In this document: positions 6,768 to 10,299 of the stretch, one piece after another
Layout: every line of letters begins with the position of its first letter
Position numbering within the stretch: the stretch's first letter is position 1
NCBI GenBank assembly: GCA_937897005.1
Contig: CALCOQ010000133.1
Coordinates: 1 to 10,299, forward strand
Length of the DNA: 10,299 nucleotides
From: an uncultured euryarchaeote
GTDB lineage: Archaea > Thermoplasmatota > Poseidoniia > Poseidoniales > Poseidoniaceae
Reading direction: 5' to 3'
Program-made: the position numbers and the translations under genes
The notes under the pieces: model-generated
Database searches by the model: none
What the model was told of the DNA's origin: nothing
The model's input: the letters and a program-made list of their open reading frames with translations, nothing else

Positions 6768-6820
6768 AAAAACGCCTCCCCTGCAATGGGTGGCTAACAG
6801 TTCGATTAGTCAACACCCAT
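6768..6820 (-). terminator. Hairpin and T-run after carS (possible terminator)
   Basis: On the minus strand ATGGGTG and CACCCAT (6820-6814 and 6792-6786) pair perfectly, with an inner four-pair CTAA/TTAG stem. Thirteen bases further along is TTTTT (6772-6768). The arrangement lies between the carS stop and the start of the surface gene, so it could end the carS transcript. It could also be a leader element of the surface gene. Confidence 0.35.
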
Positions 6821-6831
6821 GATGCGCCGAA

Positions 6832-7491
6832 TCAGTATGGAACATCCTTCCATCCCAACCAGAAACCGAATTGATTGAAGAGACGATGGATGAAAGGAGT
6901 GGCCAACAGAAGAATCAACATTCCAAGAATCGCATCCGGGTCACCCAATGCTGAGCCTCTCAGGAACAAGATGCCGAATGAGAATGTAGCGATTGCAAAT
7001 GGGAGAGTATCCAAGAATGGTGCTTTACTGCTGATGTCGCCTTCCCGTTTCAAGCCTCTCCGTCTCTTGATATATGAGCCGATGGAGTCTCCAATCAATG
7101 ATGATAGTCCCAACATTGAACCGATGAAGAAAGCAGTCATCATTTTGCCTCCCATCCAGAACCAATCCTCCTCTCCGACTCCCCACATGATGTCGATGAA
7201 CGGGCGTGAATCCGGTCCATTTCCGGATACTAAATAGACCATCAAAATGGCCTGTAAACCACTGGTTGCAGAGCCTCCGATCAAACCATTCCAGGTCTTG
7301 CCATCCCCCAGCAACCGATTCCCATCCTTGTGGATGCGGCCTCCATCTATTGGCCAAGGGCCAAAACCTGTTTTGGGCAGCCATTTGCCCCACATCATGG
7401 CCCAGGTGTTGACAAGGAAACCTGGCAGGTATATCCAGAGGACCGTGAGTATCAGCCACCAAACCCCGATAGTACCGATATCCCCGTCCAT
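6832..7491 (-). CDS. carS: CDP-archaeol synthase (CTP:2,3-di-O-geranylgeranyl-sn-glycero-1-phosphate cytidyltransferase)
   Basis: CarS activates unsaturated archaetidic acid with CTP to give CDP-archaeol, the branch point for archaeal phospholipid head groups (EC 2.7.7.67), in the cytoplasmic membrane. Numbered from an upstream ATG at 7524, signature stretches are PWPIDGGRIHKDGNRLLGDG running into KTWNGLIGG (57-84), SSLIGDSIGSYIKRRRGLKR (141-160), the APFLDTLPFA segment (168-177) and HRLFNQFGFWLGWKDVPY (213-230). These correspond to the conserved D-x-G-R-x-x-x-D-G, GDGKT, GD-x-x-x-S-x-x-KRR and C-terminal K-D-VP motifs of the DUF46/CarS family. About five membrane helices are visible. I chose ATG 7491, which has GGTG (7502-7499) with a seven-base spacer. 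ATG 7524 would add 11 residues and has no such site. It is divergent from purD and upstream of the surface protein gene on the same strand. Confidence 0.92.
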   Translation of the reverse strand: MDGDIGTIGVWWLILTVLWIYLPGFLVNTWAMMWGKWLPKTGFGPWPIDGGRIHKDGNRLLGDGKTWNGLIGGSATSGLQAILMVYLVSGNGPDSRPFIDIMWGVGEEDWFWMGGKMMTAFFIGSMLGLSSLIGDSIGSYIKRRRGLKREGDISSKAPFLDTLPFAIATFSFGILFLRGSALGDPDAILGMLILLLATPFIHRLFNQFGFWLGWKDVPY

Positions 7492-7548
7492 GTTCCTACA
7501 CCGATTAAACAGGCTGTTCAACATACCGGATGTTCAGATGTCAACGAT

Positions 7549-7560
7549 TATCGGGCGATA
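7549..7560. promoter_or_regulatory. Short palindrome in the carS/purD divergent gap
   Basis: TATCGGGCGATA has perfect five-base arms around GG. It lies between the two divergent start codons, 33 bases before purD, so it could be an operator. No obvious TATA box accompanies it on either strand, and a palindrome this short could be chance. Confidence 0.25.
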
Positions 7561-7592
7561 CTGTACCGTGGGGACATGAAGAGGGTGTTGGA

Positions 7593-8858
7593 TTGAAGGT
7601 GCTCGTGGCCGGAGGTGGTGGCCGAGAGCATTCGTTGGCAATTGCGTTGGTCGCTTCTCCAACCGTTGCTGAGGTGCACCTGTGTCCGGGTAATGCAGGG
7701 ACCAGTCTGATCGCTACCAATCATGATATTTCAGCTGATGATGTCGATGCAGTGATCTCACTGGCTGAACAACTCAATGTGGATCTGGTGGTGGTTGGAC
7801 CTGAGGCGCCATTGGTCAACGGATTGGCTGATATCCTGCGTCAGAGAGGAATTGCTTGTTTTGGTCCTGATGCAGATAATGCCATGTTGGAGGGAAGTAA
7901 ATTGCGAGCCAAACAAGCGATGTCCAACAATGATGTTCCGACTGCAGAGTATCAGATTCTCCGCTCCGATTCAGATATCGATTCTGCACTTGATGCTTAT
8001 TCCAACCACCCTTGGGTGGTGAAGAGAGATGTTCTGGCAGGAGGCAAGGGGGTTGTTGTCACCACTGATAGACATGAAGCGAGAGAAGCGATACTCGCCG
8101 CCATCGAGAGTGACGGGGAGGTCTTGTTGGAGGCATTCCTGAGTGGTGAAGAGGCCAGTATGTTGGTGATGATGGATGAATCCGCATTCGTTTGTCTGCC
8201 GGCCAGTCAGGACCACAAACGTCTGGGTGACGGCGATAGTGGCCCCAATACTGGAGGAATGGGTGCATATGCGCCCGCACCTGTATTCACCGATGAAGTT
8301 CGCAGGAAAACGATTGAACGAATCGTGAAACCAATGCATGAGGATCTGAGGAATTCCGAGAATCCGTATCGAGGGGTACTCTATGTCGGATTGATGATAG
8401 ACTCCGAATCCGATCCATATGTGGTTGAATTCAATGTCCGCTTCGGTGACCCTGAATGTCAGATAACACTGCCATTGATCGAGACGGATCTTGCTCAACA
8501 TCTTTTTGCTGCGGCACAGGGAAGATTGGCAGAGGAAGAAGTAAGATTCCTTGACTCACATTGTCTCACCGTGGTTCTTGCTGCCGAAGGATATCCTGGA
8601 ACGGTGGTCAAAGGCAGGCGGATTTCTGGAATTGGCTTACGTTCGCAGGATGGAGAACATAGTTCTGCTTCATGGATAAACCATGCTGGAACAGCCTTTG
8701 TCGATGGTGAATTGGTTTCTACTGGTGGCAGGGTACTTTCGGCGACAGGAATGGCTCCCTCTCTCCGTGAGGCTTGTGAGGCCGCTTATCACTTGATTGC
8801 GAAGATTGAACTTGAAGGCTCACAGCATCGTAGTGACATTGGATACCGTGCATTGTGA
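7593..8858 (+). CDS. purD: Phosphoribosylamine-glycine ligase (GAR synthetase)
   Basis: Catalyses ATP-dependent joining of glycine to 5-phosphoribosylamine, the second step of de novo purine synthesis, in the cytosol. From TTG 7593 it is 421 residues, the usual single-domain length. The order of motifs is canonical: MKVLVAGGGGREHSLA (1-16), VVGPEAPLVNGLADIL (67-82), CFGPD...SKLRAKQAM (89-110), VVKRDVLAGGKGVVV (142-156) of the ATP-grasp fold, QDHKRLGDGDSGPNTGGMGA (206-225), then VVEFNVRFGDPECQ (277-290) with the metal-binding Glu279 and Asn281 region, and C-terminal DIGYRAL. An upstream ATG at 7530 would add 21 residues unlike the family. GGTG at 7584-7587, five bases before TTG 7593, supports the TTG start. 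It stands alone, divergent from carS, with no other purine gene in the window. Confidence 0.96.
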   Translation: MKVLVAGGGGREHSLAIALVASPTVAEVHLCPGNAGTSLIATNHDISADDVDAVISLAEQLNVDLVVVGPEAPLVNGLADILRQRGIACFGPDADNAMLEGSKLRAKQAMSNNDVPTAEYQILRSDSDIDSALDAYSNHPWVVKRDVLAGGKGVVVTTDRHEAREAILAAIESDGEVLLEAFLSGEEASMLVMMDESAFVCLPASQDHKRLGDGDSGPNTGGMGAYAPAPVFTDEVRRKTIERIVKPMHEDLRNSENPYRGVLYVGLMIDSESDPYVVEFNVRFGDPECQITLPLIETDLAQHLFAAAQGRLAEEEVRFLDSHCLTVVLAAEGYPGTVVKGRRISGIGLRSQDGEHSSASWINHAGTAFVDGELVSTGGRVLSATGMAPSLREACEAAYHLIAKIELEGSQHRSDIGYRAL

Positions 8859-8916
8859 CGGCGGAGTCAATTATCTTCAAGATATAAATGCAAAACTTAC
8901 TGAATGGCGTGCTGCG

Positions 8917-8926
8917 CCACATGTGG
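8917..8926. repeat. Perfect palindrome CCACATGTGG (upstream copy)
   Basis: A ten-base perfect palindrome in the gap between purD and the STT3-like gene. A one-mismatch copy lies 43 bases downstream at 8960-8969, and the TATA-like element falls between them. It overlaps the 3' arm of a small TGGCG/CGCCA hairpin (8905-8919) that could end the purD transcript. Confidence 0.4.
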
Positions 8927-8948
8927 GGATGCCTATACATGGCAAGCC

Positions 8949-8958
8949 CTAAAAATAG
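8949..8958 (+). promoter_or_regulatory. Candidate TATA box for the STT3-like gene
   Basis: CTAAAAATAG would place transcription start near 8980-8985 and give a leader of about 35 bases to ATG 9018. A second TATA-like element, GATATAAATG at 8881-8890, lies further upstream and could be an additional promoter. Confidence 0.45.
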
Positions 8959-8959
8959 A

Positions 8960-8969
8960 CCACAGGTGG
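8960..8969. repeat. Near-palindrome CCACAGGTGG (downstream copy)
   Basis: Differs from 8917-8926 by one central base and follows the TATA-like element by a single base. A protein bound here would overlap the preinitiation complex, so repression is conceivable. Confidence 0.4.
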
Positions 8970-8980
8970 CGTGGACGCTC

Positions 8981-8994
8981 CAGCCTTTAGGCTG
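8981..8994. promoter_or_regulatory. Inverted repeat CAGCCT-TT-AGGCTG near the expected transcription start
   Basis: Six-base perfect arms around a two-base centre, 23 bases before ATG 9018. The two-base centre is too small for an RNA loop without opening pairs, so a DNA-level operator fits better than a hairpin. Its role is inferred. Confidence 0.3.
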
Positions 8995-9017
8995 ACAATT
9001 GAGAGAGATGGTTCCCC

Positions 9018-10299
9018 ATGGAGAACACTGATGAAAATGAGAACAATGGACCAGCATTCGCGCTTGGGTGGCTAATTGCCCCTCTAGCCGTATTGCTGGC
9101 CTTCGCCACCGGCCAGGCCTTGGGTCTGGAACTTATGACCAACGAGACGGGATTGACGTTTGCTGTATTGTGTGCGGCTGCAATTCTCGCTACCCTGCCG
9201 CGGTATATCGGCGATTCTGGCATCTACGAAATCCGCCCATCTGTTCTCTCTCTGGTATTTTTCTTTGTCTGTCTTGTCATCGCTTGGGTGATGGCGACAT
9301 TCACATCCATTGGTGCGTTGACCGCACTACTGTTCCTTCTGTTGGCAGTTGGAGGACATATCTTCGACATTCGCGGAAGACACGAGGAACAGACCATACT
9401 GACATTCGTTATCATTGGATTCATGTTTGCTCTGTTGATCGCAGGTGCTGCAGATACCTGGGCCGGAGAAAAGCAGGATATTGTGAACAACAATCCCTCT
9501 GATGAGATTTCTGATGGAACCTTCGGAGGAGATGAATATGATGAATACTATCTTGATGAACATCGACTGGCAACTGGCTTCCTGTTCTTCAGTGCCTGGA
9601 CTGTTTCGATACTTCTCGGCGTTGTTGTAGCAACTGGGCAACGTGGCCTGTTGTTTGCACCGGGTCGAGGAAGATGGTGGAGTTTCCTTCCATCCAGAGA
9701 AGGGAAGAAACCTAATTCCACAGAATGGACATTGATGGCGGTATTCTCTGCCTGGATTTTAGCACATGTAGCAAGTCTAGTTCATTTCGCAACCGGTGAT
9801 TATGCATCAAGGTTGGAATTGGTGGTCGAGGAAGTTTCACATGGCCATATTTCGTACTGGTGGTCCCTGTTCACCGGGGTCATCATATTGTTCATAGGTT
9901 TCTGTATCGCTGAGCGCTGGTACACCAGAGCGATGTTGATAGCGGCATGTTGGGTCATGTATACCATTGGAGGTTGGCAGGAAGCTGGCTGGTTTGAAGT
10001 TGAGATGCTTGAAGGCACCCAAGGATTGTTCATCTGGTTGGGTATCAGTTTCTTCGTCTTCGTCGCTGTGTTCTACATCGCTGGACACGACAAATGGGGC
10101 GGTTGGGACAATCGCGAATTGAACGACCCAAGCCATGCACGACAGTGGTGGCAGGCCCATTGGGCTGGAGTCTTGACCTTCTCGGCCTTCGTGGCTGCTC
10201 TGGTGGTTCGAACCTCATGGAACGTCATTCCAGCAATGGCTGCATCTGGAACTCTAGGGTGGGACATGACGGGCGGTTCTGACCCGTGGTACATGAAGC
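9018..10299 (+). CDS. Polytopic membrane protein entering an STT3/AglB-like oligosaccharyltransferase (C-terminus outside window)
   Basis: Open from ATG 9018 to the window edge (427 codons, no stop). About eleven hydrophobic helices are visible, near 14-36, 45-61, 75-94, 97-116, 126-145, 184-206, 236-258, 280-298, 304-320, 335-355 and 380-399. An acidic loop (about 151-181) separates helices 5 and 6. The last helix is followed by a loop with WDMTGGSDPWYMK (415-427). In STT3/AglB/PglB enzymes the first external loop carries G-x-D-P-Y/W-Y, whose Asp helps bind metal and the acceptor asparagine, so D422 is the likely equivalent. These enzymes transfer lipid-linked glycan to N-X-S/T on exported proteins. 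Canonical STT3 reaches this motif within roughly the first 50 residues; here about 380 polytopic residues precede it. I do not recognise the extension. No Shine-Dalgarno is close to the ATG. The STT3 call rests on one motif and its topology. Confidence 0.7.
   Translation, partial: MENTDENENNGPAFALGWLIAPLAVLLAFATGQALGLELMTNETGLTFAVLCAAAILATLPRYIGDSGIYEIRPSVLSLVFFFVCLVIAWVMATFTSIGALTALLFLLLAVGGHIFDIRGRHEEQTILTFVIIGFMFALLIAGAADTWAGEKQDIVNNNPSDEISDGTFGGDEYDEYYLDEHRLATGFLFFSAWTVSILLGVVVATGQRGLLFAPGRGRWWSFLPSREGKKPNSTEWTLMAVFSAWILAHVASLVHFATGDYASRLELVVEEVSHGHISYWWSLFTGVIILFIGFCIAERWYTRAMLIAACWVMYTIGGWQEAGWFEVEMLEGTQGLFIWLGISFFVFVAVFYIAGHDKWGGWDNRELNDPSHARQWWQAHWAGVLTFSAFVAALVVRTSWNVIPAMAASGTLGWDMTGGSDPWYMK

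Noticed and set aside
9068..9502. A 144-codon plus-strand frame inside the STT3-like gene
   Set aside because: It is a shadow of the continuous membrane-protein frame from 9018, whose hydrophobic periodicity is far more protein-like.
1..10299. CRISPR array, transposon ends, toxin-antitoxin or defence cluster
   Set aside because: No regularly spaced repeats, transposase or nuclease genes are visible. The HD protein has a complete SAMHD1-like site but no defence partners nearby.

Overview
The window looks archaeal, most likely a Euryarchaeota/Thermoplasmatota lineage such as the marine Group II organisms (Poseidoniales). The clearest evidence is a CDP-archaeol synthase (archaeal ether-lipid synthesis), a tRNA gene with no encoded CCA, a PGF-type surface-sorting C-terminus, an STT3/AglB-like oligosaccharyltransferase, and TATA-like promoters. 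The lineage below domain level is inferred from overall protein style, not from an alignment.

Layout: 1-837 (minus) is the N-terminal part of a membrane-anchored protein with repeated OB-fold-like domains. Divergent from it, 915-2228 (plus) encodes an HD-domain phosphohydrolase of the SAMHD1/COG1078 type. A CAT-anticodon tRNA follows at 2283-2357. Its 3' end plus 13 flanking bases is repeated 98 bp downstream, like an integration scar. Three envelope-protein genes come next: a secreted protein with a PGF-CTERM-like tail (2611-3552, plus), a three-helix membrane protein with a large, probably external, region (3650-4996, plus), and a sequon-rich, probably beta-helical surface protein with a C-terminal anchor (4997-6742, minus). 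The last two converge with no base between their stop codons. Upstream of the minus-strand surface gene, on the same strand, is carS (6832-7491). purD (7593-8858) diverges from carS. A 159-bp region with TATA-like and palindromic elements leads into an incomplete polytopic gene at 9018-10299, which reaches an STT3-like acidic motif just before the window ends.

How they fit together: much of the window concerns the cell envelope. CarS supplies activated archaeal lipid, the STT3-like protein would N-glycosylate exported proteins, and the 4997-6742 product, with ten sequons in its presumed external part, is a plausible substrate. The two plus-strand surface proteins have no usable sequon. PurD (purine synthesis), the HD phosphohydrolase (probably nucleotide turnover) and the tRNA are housekeeping genes. 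I see no CRISPR array, transposase, integrase or clear defence system. The most unusual items are the tRNA 3'-end duplication, the roughly 380-residue polytopic extension ahead of the STT3-like motif, and the repeated palindromes around that gene's promoter.
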